Of a stretch of DNA of 64,000 nucleotides, positions 49,701-63,785 are shown one piece after another. A program made the translations under genes and the position numbers. The DNA is from Paragordius varius. Lineage: Eukaryota > Nematomorpha. The stretch covers positions 4,774,001 to 4,838,000 of the forward strand of contig OZ176053.1 in assembly GCA_964247055.1 (NCBI GenBank). Direction: 5' to 3'. The notes below the pieces were generated by a model that had not been told where the DNA came from, did no database searches, and saw only the letters and a program-made list of their open reading frames with translations. How positions within the stretch are numbered: position 1 is the first letter of the stretch; each line of letters opens with the position of its first letter.

Positions 49701-50694
49701 GTTATGGTTCAATGTTTTAATGTTATGGATGATTGGTGCGAAATACTGTTATTGCATGGGTAATATTTTGTGAGTGTGTAAGAGTTATGGTTGAATGTTA
49801 AAATGTTATGAATGATTGTTGAATACTGTTATTGCATGGGTAATATTTTGTGAATCTGTAAAGAGTTATGGTTTAATGTTAAAATGTTATGAATGATTGT
49901 TGAATACTGTTATTGCATGGGTAATATTTTGTGAGTGTGTAAGAGTTATGGTTGAATGTTATAATATTATGGATGATTGGTGCGAAATACTGTTATTGCA
50001 TGGGTAATATTTTGTGAGTGTGTTAGAGTTATGGTTGAATGTTAAAATGTTATGAATGATTGTTGAATACTGTTATTGCATGGGTAATATTTTGTGAATC
50101 TGTAAAGAGTTATGGTTTAATGTTAAAATGTTATGAATGATTGTTGAATACTGTTATTGCATGGGTAATATTTTGTGAGTGTGTAAGAGTTATGGTTGAA
50201 TGTTATAATGTTATGGATGATTGGTGCGAAATACTGTTATTGCAATATTTTGTGATTGTGTAAGAGTTATGGTTGAATGTTAAAATGTTATGGATGATTG
50301 GTGTGAAATACTGTTATTGCATGGGTAATATTTTGTGAGTCTGTAAGAGTTATGGTTGAATGTTAAAATGTTATGGATGATTGTTGTAAATACTGTTATT
50401 GCATGGGTAATATTTTGTGATTGTGTAAGAGTTATGGTTGAATGTTATAATGTTATGGATGATTGTTGTGAAATAGTGTTATTGCATGGGTAATATTTTG
50501 TGATTGTGTAAGAGTTATGGTTCAATGTTTTAATGTTATGGATGATTGTTGTGAAATACTGTTATTGCATGGGTAATATTTTGTGATTGTGTAAGAGTTA
50601 TGGTTGAATGTTATAATATTATGGATGATTGGTGCGAAATACTGTTATTGCATGGGTAATATTTTGTGAGTGTGTAAGAGTTATGGTTGAATGT
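46765..50694. repeat. Higher-order segment, first copy (3,930 bp)
   Basis: Sampled positions match the sequence 3,930 bp downstream almost base for base, including rare variants such as ATCTTATGGACGATTG (47670/51600), GGGTAAAATTTTG (49430/53360) and GTGTTAGAGTT (50018/53948). Confidence 0.85.
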
Positions 50695-53600
50695 TAAAAT
50701 GTTATGAATGATTGTTGAATACTGTTATTGCATGGGTAATATTTTGTGAGTGTGTAAGAGTTATGGTTGAATGTTATAATGTTATGGATGATTGGTGCGA
50801 AATACTGTTATTGCAATATTTTGTGATTGTGTAAGAGTTATGGTTGAATGTTAAAATGTTATGGATGATTGGTGTGAAATACTGTTATTGCATGGGTAAT
50901 ATTTTGTGAGTGTGTAAGAGTTATGGTTGAATGTTATAATGTTATGGATGATTGGTGCGAAATACTGTTATTGCATGGGTAATATTTTGTGAGTCTGTAA
51001 GAGTTATGGTTGAATGTTAAAATGTTATGGATGATTGTTGTAAATACTGTTATTGCATGGGTAATATTTTGTGATTGTGTAAGAGTTATGGTTGAATGTT
51101 ATAATGTTATGGATGATTGTTGTGAAATAGTGTTATTGCATGGGTAATATTTTGTGATTGTGTAAGAGTTATGGTTCAATGTTTTAATGTTATGGATGAT
51201 TGTTGTGAAATACTGTTATTGCATGGGTAATATTTTGTGATTAGGTAAGAGTTATGGTTGAATGTTAAAATGTTATGCATGATTGTTGTGAAATACTGTT
51301 ATTGCATGGGTAATATTTTGTGATTGTGTAAGAGTAATAGTTGAGTGTTAAAATCTTATGGATGATTGTTGGAAATAAGGTTATTGCATGGGTAATATTT
51401 TGTGATTGTGTAAGAGTTATGGTTCAATGTTTTAATGTTATGGATGATTGTTGTGAAATACTGTTATTGCATGGGTAATATTTTGTGATTAGGTAAGAGT
51501 TATGGTTGAATGTTAAAATGTTATGCATGATTGTTGTGAAATACTGTTATTGCATGGGTAATATTTTGTGATTGTGTAAGAGTAATAGTTGAGTGTTAAA
51601 ATCTTATGGACGATTGTTGGAAAACTGTTATTGAATGGGTAATATTTTGTGATTGTGTAAGAGTAATGGTTAAAATGTTATGGATGATTGTTGGAAATAC
51701 TGTTATTGCATGGGTAATATTTTGTGAGTGTGTAAGAGTTATGGTTGAATGTTATAATGTTATGGATGATTGGTGCGAAATACTGTTATTGCAATATTTT
51801 GTGATTGTGTAAGAGTTATGGTTGAATGTTAAAATGTTATGGATGATTGGTGTGAAATACTGTTATTGCATGGGTAATATTTTGTGAGTGTGTAAGAGTT
51901 ATGGTTGAATGTTATAATGTTATGGATGATTGTTGTGAAATACTGTTATTGCATGGGTAATATTTTGTGATTAGGTAAGAGTTATGGTTGAATGTTAAAA
52001 TGTTATGGATGATTGTTGTAAATACTGTTATTGCATGGGTAATATTTTGTGATTGTGTAAGAGTTATGGTTGAATGTTATAATGTTATGGATGATTGTTG
52101 TGAAATAGTGTTATTGCATGGGTAATATTTTGTGATTGTGTAAGAGTTATGGTTCAATGTTTTAATGTTATGGATGATTGTTGTGAAATACTGTTATTGC
52201 ATGGGTAATATTTTGTGATTAGGTAAGAGTTATGGTTGAATGTTAAAATGTTATGCATGATTGTTGTGAAATACTGTTATTGCATGGGTAATATTTTGTG
52301 ATTGTGTAAGAGTAATAGTTGAGTGTTAAAATCTTATGGATGATTGTTGGAAATAAGGTTATTGCATGGGTAATATTTTGTGATTGTGTAAGAGTTATGG
52401 TTCAATGTTTTAATGTTATGGATGATTGTTGTGAAATACTGTTATTGCATGGGTAATATTTTGTGATTGTGTAAGAGTTATGGTTGAATGTTTTAATGTT
52501 ATGGATGATTGTTGAATACTGTTATTGCATGGGTAATATTTTGTGATTAGGTAAGAGTTATGGTTGAATGTTAAAATGTTATGGATGATTGTTGTGAAAT
52601 ACTGTTATTGCATGGGTAATATTTTGTGATTGTGTAAGAGTTATGGTTCAATGTTTTAATGTTATGGATGATTGTTGTGAAATACTGTTATTGCATGGGT
52701 AATATTTTGTGATTAGGTAAGAGTTATGGTTGAATGTTAAAATGTTATGCATGATTGTTGGAAATACTGTTATTGCATGGGTAATATTTTGTGATTGTGT
52801 AAGAGTTATGGTTGAATGTTAAAATGTTATGGATGATTGTTGTGAAATACTGTTATTGCATAGGTAATATTTTGTGATTGTGTAAGAGTTATGGTTCAAT
52901 GTTTTAATGTTATGGATGATTGTTGTGAAATACTGTTATTGCATGGGTAATATTTTGTGATTGTGTAAGAGTTATGGTTGAATGTTAAAATGTTATGGAT
53001 GATTGTTGTGAAATACTGTTATTGCATAGGTAATATTTTGTGATTGTGTAAGAGTTATGGTTCAATGTTTTAATGTTATGGATGATTGTTGTGAAATACT
53101 GTTATTGCATGGGTAATATTTTGTGATTGTGTAAGAGTTATGGTTGAATGTTAAAATGTTATCGATGATTGTTGGAAATACTGTTATTGCATGGGTAATA
53201 TTTTGTGATTGTGTAAGAGTTATGGTTCAATGTTTTAATGTTATGGATGATTGTTGTGAAATACTGTTATTGCATGGGTAATATTTTGTGATTGTGTAAG
53301 AGTTATGGTTGAATGTTAAAATGTTGTGGATGATTGTTGTGAAATACTGTTATTGCATGGGTAAAATTTTGTGATTGTGTAAGAGTTATGGTTGAATGTT
53401 AAAATGTTATGAATGATTGTTGAATACTGTTATTGCATGGGTAATATTTTGTGAATCTGTAAAGAGTTATGGTTTAATGTTAAAATGTTATGGATGATTG
53501 TTGTAAATACTGTTATTGCATGGGTAATATTTTGTGATTGTGTAAGAGTTATGGTTGAATGTTATAATTTTATGGATGATTGTTGTGAAATAGTGTTATT

Positions 53601-54650
53601 GCATGGGTAATATTTTGTGATTGTGTAAGAGTTATGGTTCAATGTTTTAATGTTATGGATGATTGGTGCGAAATACTGTTATTGCATGGGTAATATTTTG
53701 TGAGTGTGTAAGAGTTATGGTTGAATGTTAAAATGTTATGAATGATTGTTGAATACTGTTATTGCATGGGTAATATTTTGTGAATCTGTAAAGAGTTATG
53801 GTTTAATGTTAAAATGTTATGAATGATTGTTGAATACTGTTATTGCATGGGTAATATTTTGTGAGTGTGTAAGAGTTATGGTTGAATGTTATAATATTAT
53901 GGATGATTGGTGCGAAATACTGTTATTGCATGGGTAATATTTTGTGAGTGTGTTAGAGTTATGGTTGAATGTTAAAATGTTATGAATGATTGTTGAATAC
54001 TGTTATTGCATGGGTAATATTTTGTGAATCTGTAAAGAGTTATGGTTTAATGTTAAAATGTTATGAATGATTGTTGAATACTGTTATTGCATGGGTAATA
54101 TTTTGTGAGTGTGTAAGAGTTATGGTTGAATGTTATAATGTTATGGATGATTGGTGCGAAATACTGTTATTGCAATATTTTGTGATTGTGTAAGAGTTAT
54201 GGTTGAATGTTAAAATGTTATGGATGATTGGTGTGAAATACTGTTATTGCATGGGTAATATTTTGTGAGTCTGTAAGAGTTATGGTTGAATGTTAAAATG
54301 TTATGGATGATTGTTGTAAATACTGTTATTGCATGGGTAATATTTTGTGATTGTGTAAGAGTTATGGTTGAATGTTATAATGTTATGGATGATTGTTGTG
54401 AAATAGTGTTATTGCATGGGTAATATTTTGTGATTGTGTAAGAGTTATGGTTCAATGTTTTAATGTTATGGATGATTGTTGTGAAATACTGTTATTGCAT
54501 GGGTAATATTTTGTGATTGTGTAAGAGTTATGGTTGAATGTTATAGTATTATGGATGATTGGTGCGAAATACTGTTATTGCATGGGTAATATTTTGTGAG
54601 TGTGTAAGAGTTATGGTTGAATGTTAAAATGTTATGAATGATTGTTGAAT
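50695..54650. repeat. Higher-order segment, second copy (3,930-bp duplication)
   Basis: Second copy of the segment above. One difference seen (TTATAGTATT at 54541 for TTATAATATT at 50611). Similarity at this offset ends near 54675, where the unit subtype changes. Confidence 0.85.
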
Positions 54651-57364
54651 ACTGTTATTGCATGGGTAATATTTTGTGAATCTGTAAAGAGTTATGGTTT
54701 AATGTTAAAATGTTATGAATGATTGTTGAATACTGTTATTGCATGGGTAATATTTTGTGAGTGTGTAAGAGTTATGGTTGAATGTTATAATGTTATGGAT
54801 GATTGGTGCGAAATACTGTTATTGCAATATTTTGTGATTGTGTAAGAGTTATGGTTGAATGTTAAAATGTTATGGATGATTGGTGTGAAATACTGTTATT
54901 GCATGGGTAATATTTTGTGAGTGTGTAAGAGTTATGGTTGAATGTTAAAATGTTATGAATGATTGTTGAATACTGTTATTGCATGGGTAATATTTTGTGA
55001 ATCTGTAAAGAGTTATGGTTTAATGTTAAAATGTTATGAATGATTGTTGAATACTGTTATTGCATGGGTAATATTTTGTGAGTGTGTAAGAGTTATGGTT
55101 GAATGTTATAATGTTATGGATGATTGGTGCGAAATACTGTTATTGCAATATTTTGTGATTGTGTAAGAGTTATGGTTGAATGTTAAAATGTTATGGATGA
55201 TTGGTGTGAAATACTGTTATTGCATGGGTAATATTTTGTGAGTGTGTAAGAGTTATGGTTGAATGTTATAATGTTATGGATGATTGGTGCGAAATACTGT
55301 TATTGCATGGGTAATATTTTGTGAATCTGTAAAGAGTTATGGTTGAATGTTAAAATGTTATGGATGATTGTTGAATACTGTTATTGCATGGGTAATATTT
55401 TGTGAGTCTGTAAGAGTTATGGTTGAATGTTATAATGTTATGGATGATTGTTGTGAAATAGTGTTATTGCATGGGTAATATTTTGTGATTGTGTAAGAGT
55501 TATGGTTCAATGTTTTAATGTTATGGATGATTGTTGTGAAATACTGTTATTGCATGGGTAATATTTTGTGATTAGGTAAGAGTTATGGTTGAATGTTAAA
55601 ATGTTATGCATGATTGTTGTGAAATACTGTTATTGCATGGGTAATATTTTGTGATTAGGTAAGAGTTATGGTTGAATGTTAAAATGTTATGCATGATTGT
55701 TGTGAAATACTGTTATTGCATGGGTAATATTTTGTGATTGTGTAAGAGTAATAGTTGAGTGTTAAAATGTTATGGATGATTGTTGGAAATAAGGTTATTG
55801 CATGGGTAATATTTTGTGATTGTGTAAGAGTTATGGTTGAATGTTAAAATGTTATGGATGATTGTTGGAAAACTGTTATTGAATGGGTAATATTTTGTGA
55901 TTGTGTAAGAGTAATGGTTAAAATGTTATGGATGATTGTTGGAAATACTGTTATTGCATGGGTAATATTTTGTGATTGTGTAAGAGTTATGGTTGAATGT
56001 TAAAATGTTATGCATGATTGTTGGAAATACTGTTATTGCATGGGTAATATTTTGTGATTGTGTAAGAGTTATGGTTCAATGTTTTAATGTTATGGATGAT
56101 TGTTGTGAAATACTGTTATTGCATGGGTAATATTTTGTGATTGTGTAAGAGTTATGGTTGAATGTTTTAATGTTATGGATGATTGTTGAATACTGTTATT
56201 GCATGGGTAATATTTTGTGATTAGGTAAGAGTTATGGTTGAATGTTAAAATGTTATGGATGATTGTTGTGAAATACTGTTATTGCATGGGTAATATTTTG
56301 TGATTGTGTAAGAGTTATGGTTCAATGTTTTAATGTTATGGATGATTGTTGTGAAATACTGTTATTGCATGGGTAATATTTTGTGATTAGGTAAGAGTTA
56401 TGATTGAATGTTAAAATGTTATGCATGATTGTTGGAAATACTGTTATTGCATGGGTAATATTTTGTGATTGTGTAAGAGTTATGGTTGAATGTTAAAATG
56501 TTATGGATGATTGTTGTGAAATACTGTTATTGCATGGGTAATATTTTGTGATTGTGTAAGAGTTATGGTTGAATGTTTTAATGTTATGGATGATTGTTGT
56601 GAAATACTGTTATTGCATGGGTAATATTTTGTGATTGTGTAAGAGTTATGGTTGAATGTTAAAATGTTATCGATGATTGTTGGAAATACTGTTATTGCAT
56701 GGGTAATATTTTGTGATTGTGTAAGAGTTATGGTTCAATGTTTTAATGTTATGGATGATTGTTGTGAAATACTGTTATTGCATGGGTAATATTTTGTGAT
56801 TGTGTAAGAGTTATGGTTGAATGTTTTAATGTTATAGATGATTGTTGTGAAATACTGTTATTGCATGGGTAATATTTTGTGATTGTGTAAGAGTTATGGT
56901 TGAATGTTAAAATGTTATCGATGATTGTTGGAAATACTGTTATTGCATGGGTAATATTTTGTGATTGTGTAAGAGTTATGGTTCAATGTTTTAATGTTAT
57001 GGATGATTGTTGTGAAATACTGTTATTGCATGGGTAATATTTTGTGATTGTGTAAGAGTTATGGTTGAATGTTAAAATGTTGTGGATGATTGTTGTGAAA
57101 TACTGTTATTGCATGGGTAATTATTGTGATTGGGTAAGAGTTATGGTTGAATGTTAAAATGTTATGGATGATTGTTGTGAAATACTGTTATTGCATGGGT
57201 AATATTTTGTGATTGTGTAAGAGTTATGGTTGAATGTTAAAATGTTATGCATGATTGTTGGAAATACTGCTATTGCATAGGTTATATTTTGTGATTGTGT
57301 AAGAGTTATGGTTGTTTATGGACGATTGTTGGAAATTATTGCATGTGATTTTGATTGGGATATA

Positions 57365-59095
57365 TAGTGTGCACAAAATCGGGCGGTATAGAGTAATATC
57401 TTAATAATATATATTCAGAAAAATATAGGATATTATCATTATGCTAAGTTTATTACTATTTGTGCTAATTGCTCCATATCGAAAAGTAGGAAAAATAACA
57501 TATATTTTATTAACTAAAAATTATTTGGTAAAAGCTAAACGCTTCACAACAATACGGTTAATATCTCATTAATTATATTCAAAATTAAAACATTATTTTA
57601 CAATTCAAAATTTTAGACATAGGCTCCAAAATAGCAAATTTTTGACTGGCACTAAAATGGACTAGATTTCTTAAAATAAACGCGAAATTGCCAAAATTGC
57701 GCGATAAGATATTTAAGATATGCTAGTTTATCACATCAAAAAATAAAGTTATTAAAAAGGCACACTTTTCTTTGAACTATAAATATTGGCGTAATTTTGT
57801 TGAAGCGCACTTTTTGATATTTTGAAGAGCCGTAAAAACCGCATGACGCTTTAAGATACTGCAAAAAAATTTTTTCTATATAACTTAACGATGCTGAATA
57901 TGAATATGACTTTGAAATTCGTGTGTTTAAGAATTATATTAAATATTATATTTATTTACTAAAATTCACCCAAATTAGTCATTCATAAAAAATATCACTA
58001 AATATATGATAAATTACATATGAAAAAAAACTATATTTTTAATAAATTTTTATTTTTAGAATTAGGCTGAAAGTCCCAATTTTTTTTGTCTGTTAACACT
58101 TGGATACAACACACTCATTTTAATCCTTCGATTCATATTGGGGTATTTGGATACCCCAGGCCTGTTAAAAATCAAATACTCTAAATATGGAAGGAATTAA
58201 AACCATGGCAAAATTTTGCACTTATATAACATTAATAAACCGAAATATATAAAAAAATTTATTCAAAAATATTGATATTACTTATTTTAGGCTAAAACCG
58301 AAAGGTAAAAACTTCGCCAACGTGACATGTGTTATAAAATAAAAAAATAATACAAAATACCGCTCTTTCTAATTCTATCGATGTTAGATGTAATTTAAAT
58401 AAAAAAAGTAGCTTTAATTTTACACTTAAAATTAAATGGCGATATTTTGCAAAAATTTTGTAAAATAAATGGCGTCAAAGTAGTCTTACATGAAACTTTT
58501 TTTTAAACAAATATTTATCAAGATATTTTGGCGTATTTATATAATTTTTATTAGGATAGAAGAATTTAAATTAGGACCGTTTCCTTCAGTAGTAATATAA
58601 ATTTTAATTTAGTCTGGGGTTTTTAGTTACCCCAATTTAATTGAAGTGTTAAATTGGCTAGTTATCTTAAAATAAACGCAAAAATGCCAAGATTTCGCGA
58701 TAAAATATTTAATATATGCTAAGTATACATTTATTGAAATAATTTTAGTTGATATCAAAACTTAGCATATGTTTTATTCATCGGGGATTTTAAAAATTTT
58801 CGCGTTAGAGTGAATATTGGGACTTTCGGGGCCCACATCTTAAAAATATTTTACTTATATATGTAGTTTATAATATGTTGGTGTATTTTTTGGAATACAG
58901 CCTCTAGCTTTTACCAATTTATTTAAAAAAGTGTGCGACTTTGCAATTTTCTGATATGGACCTTTTAAAAGTCTGAATATTTATTCGCGCGTAAGGGCAA
59001 AACTAAAAGCACCATGATAATCCTGATCATTTTCCTATCAGAGTACAGGTTATTTTGTATACCGACCCCCCGATTTTCGACGCAGTGTATATACC
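57365..59095. mobile_element. Long-inverted-repeat element family B, copy 2 (possibly composite)
   Basis: The left end (CACAAAATCGGGCGGTATAG, ATTATCATTATGCTAAG, CTCCATATCGAAAAG) and the right end read in inverse (GAAAATCGGGGGGTCGGTAT, GGATTATCATGGTGCTTTTA, GGTCCATATCAGAAAATTGC) correspond. The inner right arm has TTGGGACTTTCGGGGCCCAC, inverse of the block at 35800. A direct repeat (TTCTTAAAATAAACGCGAAA near 57670; ATCTTAAAATAAACGCAAAA near 58662) suggests two nested elements. No protein recognised. It ends 30 bp before the CSTF1 start codon. Confidence 0.6.
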
Positions 59096-59124
59096 GCAGT
59101 CACATAATCACTTGTCCATTCCAC

Positions 59125-62100
59125 ATGGTTTCGGCAACACCCTCTTATGGAATTAAAGAAGAGTTATATAATTTAATATTGAGGTTTCCTATTTTATTTT
59201 ATTTTTAGTCAATTATTTTATGACGGTTACCAAGCAATCGCAACCTCCCTAGCTTCTGTTTTGGAGTTTCAAATTGTATTTTCACCATCTGATAAGCTTT
59301 GTCAAATCGTAACAGAATTTACTCAATCAGGTATTATTTGACCGTAATTTATTTATATAAATGACTTAAATAATGTATTAACGTAATATAGAAAAAAATA
59401 AAAGGCCGTCTGATACACCTTGTCTAAATTTTGAAGAAGAATATTCCGGAAAAACGACTTCGCCTCAACCTGCATTATATGAAACTCGTTACATAACTGC
59501 ACATAAAGGCCCATGTAGGACGGCCGCTTTTAGCTCTGATGGTATTTTTGATCAAATATTAATTTAAAGGGGATCTAATTGCAACTGGTTCTGCCGATGC
59601 TTCCATTAAAGTATAGATTGATTTTATCCTATATAGTTTTTGCGACATTAAAATTATTATTAAATATTTTTATATTTGAATTTTTAATAACCCTGTTTTT
59701 GATAATATAATACATAGATATTTAATGGGAAGCTCTGAAATGTGTTTGGATTTTAACTTTGGTTTATGTGTATTCTGTAGCGTAAAAAGATAATTTTTGA
59801 TGATAACTTTTTTAAAAGATATAATGCTTTTAAACTAACACAATAAATCAATTTATATTTGTACTTAGCCGCTCAATAGTTATATAATTCACCTTGCACT
59901 ATTTCTCTAAATATTACTAATTAATCTACTAAAAACATTAATGTAAATTTCTTTACTTTCAGCAAACAATGAAAGCGCCAATTATTTAATCATTTTAAAG
60001 AACATTATTATTCACTCATTGTTGGATACTAGACTCTTCGAATTTTAACTTAGCAATTATATTCCATTTTCTTATAATAAACATTATGTGTCTATTGTAT
60101 CTCTTGTACTAAGGGAAGTAACATTTTGATTAATCGGTTTTTTTAAATTTGTAATTATGAGTAACAAAATTATATCTAGCTATTTTAATAATGTTGCCCA
60201 ATCTTACGAATCCAATTTATATAAATGTAAATTATCATGATCCAAATATTAGATAATTAGTGCCGACAAGGTTATGAAAAGGGCGCCCCAATCTATGTCT
60301 ATCCCTGAGAACGCATTGTCCGAAAATCATCCCGTTATTCGAACTCTTTACGATCATTCTGCGGTTTTTATTATTTCATGGCGTTATATTTTGAGACAAA
60401 ATATGGTGTCGGATTGTCGGAGTTTTAACTAAAATTCAAAAAAATATTTTTACAGCGCATACTATAAATGCTTTTTTACAAATTGTAATCAAATTACTAT
60501 TAATATTTTACAGAACTTATGCTTTTATATTAATCAATATATTTTGATCATAATATGGGAGAATTTTTTAATATTATATATTTAGTTAAGAAATCATTAT
60601 CAATTTATGTTTTAAAGTTTGATTTTAAAAAAACACAAAACATGGTTTAATTTATATGTTGTTTTTTAAGTACCTTTGTTTTCTTTGAGACTCACGGAAA
60701 CTCAAATTTGTTATAAATTTTGATGAAAGGATAATATTGAGCAGTGCACTATTAAAAATTAATATCTATGTAGGAAGTCACCAGCTTACAATTTCATCCA
60801 ACAGCACCCTTAATTTTGTCCGGAAGTCGAGATTGTACTATCAAACTTTTTGATTATTCCAAACCAACCATTAAAAAAGCGTTAAAATCCATACAGGTTT
60901 TATTCGTATATTTAATTATAAAATATAGTTCGCACCAAATCATCAATTACTGTTTCGGATTTGAAAATATAAGGCGGCTAAAAATGTGAAAAATATGAGT
61001 CTTGATTTTTTACTAAACAACTTTAAACTAAAAATCATAGTATTTTTATAGTAAATATAACCTAAAATCAAAATCCCTGTTTTTTCTTAAAACTTTTGTG
61101 CGTGAAATAATGTCGAAGTTGACGTTTTCAAAATGACAGACAGAACTTTAGATTTAAAGCGGCTCTTAAACTTACATTTTTACTTTTTACATAATATTTT
61201 CAATTTATAATAAATGTAATTATTCAAATTATAACAAAACATTTTATATTTGATAGACGGGACCTTCAATAACTATAATTAAGTATAGATTACAACAAAA
61301 CAAATTGAAATACTAGGCTATAGGATAACTTAATTAATATGTCTTTTTGTTAAACTATAACAATTATAGTAAAAATTGAAATAAAGACAAAACTTTAAAA
61401 CTAGACGGAAAATAATTTTCAAAATTAACTATCATACTTGTATAAACTTGATACGTTTAATATAATTTATTATCTTATTACAGAGTTTAAAATCGAAGAA
61501 CATATATAAACAATCAAGGTTGTAAATAATAAGTCTGTTTGTCTTTATAGTAAAAAAAATTGTTTTATTAACATTTTATCTTTATAATTTCAATCAATTC
61601 TTACTGCATAGGAAGCTGAACCAATAACCTGTATGTCCATGCATCCTTCTGGCGATTATTTGCTTGTTGGCACAGAAAATTCCACACTCCGACTCTATTC
61701 ATTAATAAATGCCCGTTGTTTTGTATCCCCTCAACCTGCTGATCAACACACTAGTGCCCTAACTAGTGTACAAATTTTGCATTTATTTAAAAAAAATGTT
61801 TAAGAACAAAGAATTGTAAAATAAAATAGTCGCATATTTTGCAACTATGAAGTTTTCTTTTGATTATTAAAAGGAATTGATTAAATGGGTTAATCGTTTC
61901 TTTTTAATGTTAATTCATGACGGTAGACATTATCATAAAATAATCACAATATGTGATATAATATTTTATTACAATCCATTCTTAGGGTTCAAATTTTTGA
62001 AAATTTACATCAATTTTTGTCCAAATTAAACAAGGTATGTTTTTTTTTAAAAATTATCAAAATAAGCATATATTTTAAAATGGCTATTAATAAAAAATAT

Positions 62101-63569
62101 TAAAAAATGAATGTTTTGCACATATAAATTTTGTTGTAAAAATATTATTTTTATGGGTCGAAACATGCCCATCTATCGATAGTAACTTAAAGATATCAAA
62201 TAATTTTTTACATTATGCGATTTGAGATCCGAGCATATGTCAAAAAAATATTCTTCGCTTTAAACCTTAATGTTGTTTTAACTTCTAAAAATCCGCTAAG
62301 GAGTTTGTTTCTTTAATCACACATTAATACCGAAAATTATATTATAATAATTGATTTTGGTATATGTCATTTTACATCAATTATTTTTATAAAATAATTT
62401 AAATATCTGATTAATTATCATTCTTTTTTAGGTTAGTTATAGTTTGGATGGACGGACATACGTAACATCTTCAAGCGATGGTGATATCCGCATTTGGGAT
62501 GGAGTTAGTAATCGTTGCGTTACACTTTTCAATAAATGTCATGCTGGTCTACCTGTTGTTTCCGTTCAATTGAGCAAAAATGGCAAGGTATTTAAATAAC
62601 ACTTTTTTCTATATCATATAGTCACTTTTGCATAAAAATTATGAGAATTTTGATATTTTATATGATAGAAAATGTTTATAGCATTTACTAGGAATAAACT
62701 ACTGATATATTCCGATTAAATTTTAAAACTATGATGTTACCTAAAATAATTATATAGTTTTGAAATAAACTCGTATAATTTAATATGCATATAATTTATA
62801 ATTGCATGAATGTTTTTAATTTGAATCTAACCAAGAAATTTTTTCTAAATTGGATAAACAAATGACTGTTTGGTCTAAATTTTAAAAATATAGACTCAAT
62901 TTTACATAGCATCGTTTTTTTACACAATCGTGATAATTTAATATTAGTGTCAAATAAATAAGGCATTTTATTAATTTAAATTAAAAAAATTGTGTACAGT
63001 ATGCACTTTCAACGGGCAAAGATGGTTCAATCCGGATTTGGGAACTTGGTGTAAACCGATGTCTTATGGCATACTCAGGCATTCCTTTCATAAACGGTCC
63101 TCCCGAGGTTGGTTGTCCCGCAGTTTTCAATTATACCGAAGATTACAGTAAAACTTATTATTTTTATTACAAAACAAATACAAAATACTCAGAGCTCGGT
63201 TTCGATACCCTTTCTTAATGCTGTTTCAGAAATAATCCCTTAAATTCAAATTGAATAAAAGTTACAATATAATTTAAAAATCAGTTGAAAAATTTGAATG
63301 GACCAATCGGCGTTTAATACATCGATATTAGGAATAAGTTAAGCCCATTAATTTACCATCTTTCAAACTAATTTATAGTTTTATATCCGGACGAAAAATC
63401 ACCAAATTTATATTCGTGGGAAACGCGCACGTCAAAAATGCAACAGACCCTTCAACTTGGCCACGCAAATTTTATACGAAACATAGCTCATAGTCCTACC
63501 ACGCCTTTATTTGTAACATGTAGTGAAGATTATAGAGCTAGGTTTTGGGCTCGAAACGTAGAAATATGA
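59125..63569 (+). CDS. CSTF1: CSTF1 / CstF-50, cleavage stimulation factor subunit 1
   Basis: Exons 59125-59183, 59209-59330, 59392-59541, 59570-59610, 60253-60363, 60774-60896, 61612-61767, 62432-62587, 63000-63147, 63379-63569. All GT-AG, phases agree, 418 residues (human 431). Residues 1-60 form the N-terminal dimerisation domain ([20 protein letters not shown]). WD repeats follow: [108 protein letters not shown] and [10 protein letters not shown] near the end. CstF-50 is part of the nuclear CstF complex that binds downstream U/GU elements and promotes pre-mRNA 3' cleavage and polyadenylation; it also contacts the Pol II CTD and BARD1 in animals. Introns 1 and 3 are 25 and 28 nt. The frame is open upstream of the chosen ATG, which was set by homology to the family N-terminus. 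Confidence 0.95.
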
Positions 63570-63785
63570 AGGATAGATATATGAAAACATAACCAACTGT
63601 ATTGTAAAAAATAATTTTTTTTGATTATCATTTTTTGTTTGAATATAAATTTATTGTAACTATCCGATATATATTAACAACATACGTAGTTTCAAGAGTC
63701 AATTGCACTATATATATTAAATAATAAAAATCGTTAAATTAAAAGTTTTCCCCAGAAACATCTCTCTATGTAAAACACAGTTTAA
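63570..63785. other. Intergenic between convergent 3' ends
   Basis: 216 bp between the CSTF1 stop and the stop of the minus-strand gene. AT-rich, with AATAAA at about 63723 on the plus strand. Confidence 0.5.

Larger units (their letters stand above)
39968..57350. repeat. 17.4-kb satellite array, about 83-bp unit, with higher-order structure
   Basis: Roughly 210 head-to-tail units. The typical unit contains GTGTAAGAGTTATGGTTGAA, TGTTAAAATGTTATGGATGA, TTGTTGTGAAATACTG, TTATTGCATGGGTAATATTT. Length varies through small indels (for example TTGTTGAATACTG, or loss of CATGGGTA). Unit subtypes differ at the junction (GATTGTG, GAGTGTG, GATTAGG, GAATCTGTAAAG) and at TTGTTGTG/TTGGTGCG/TTGGTGTG; strings of subtypes recur in the same order, so there is higher-order organisation. 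ORFs inside are artefacts of the repeat. The array lies between two divergent genes. Confidence 0.97.

Noticed and set aside
39968-57350. CRISPR-like array
   Set aside because: Units are contiguous without unique spacers, vary gradually in sequence and length, and the surrounding genes are eukaryotic with introns.
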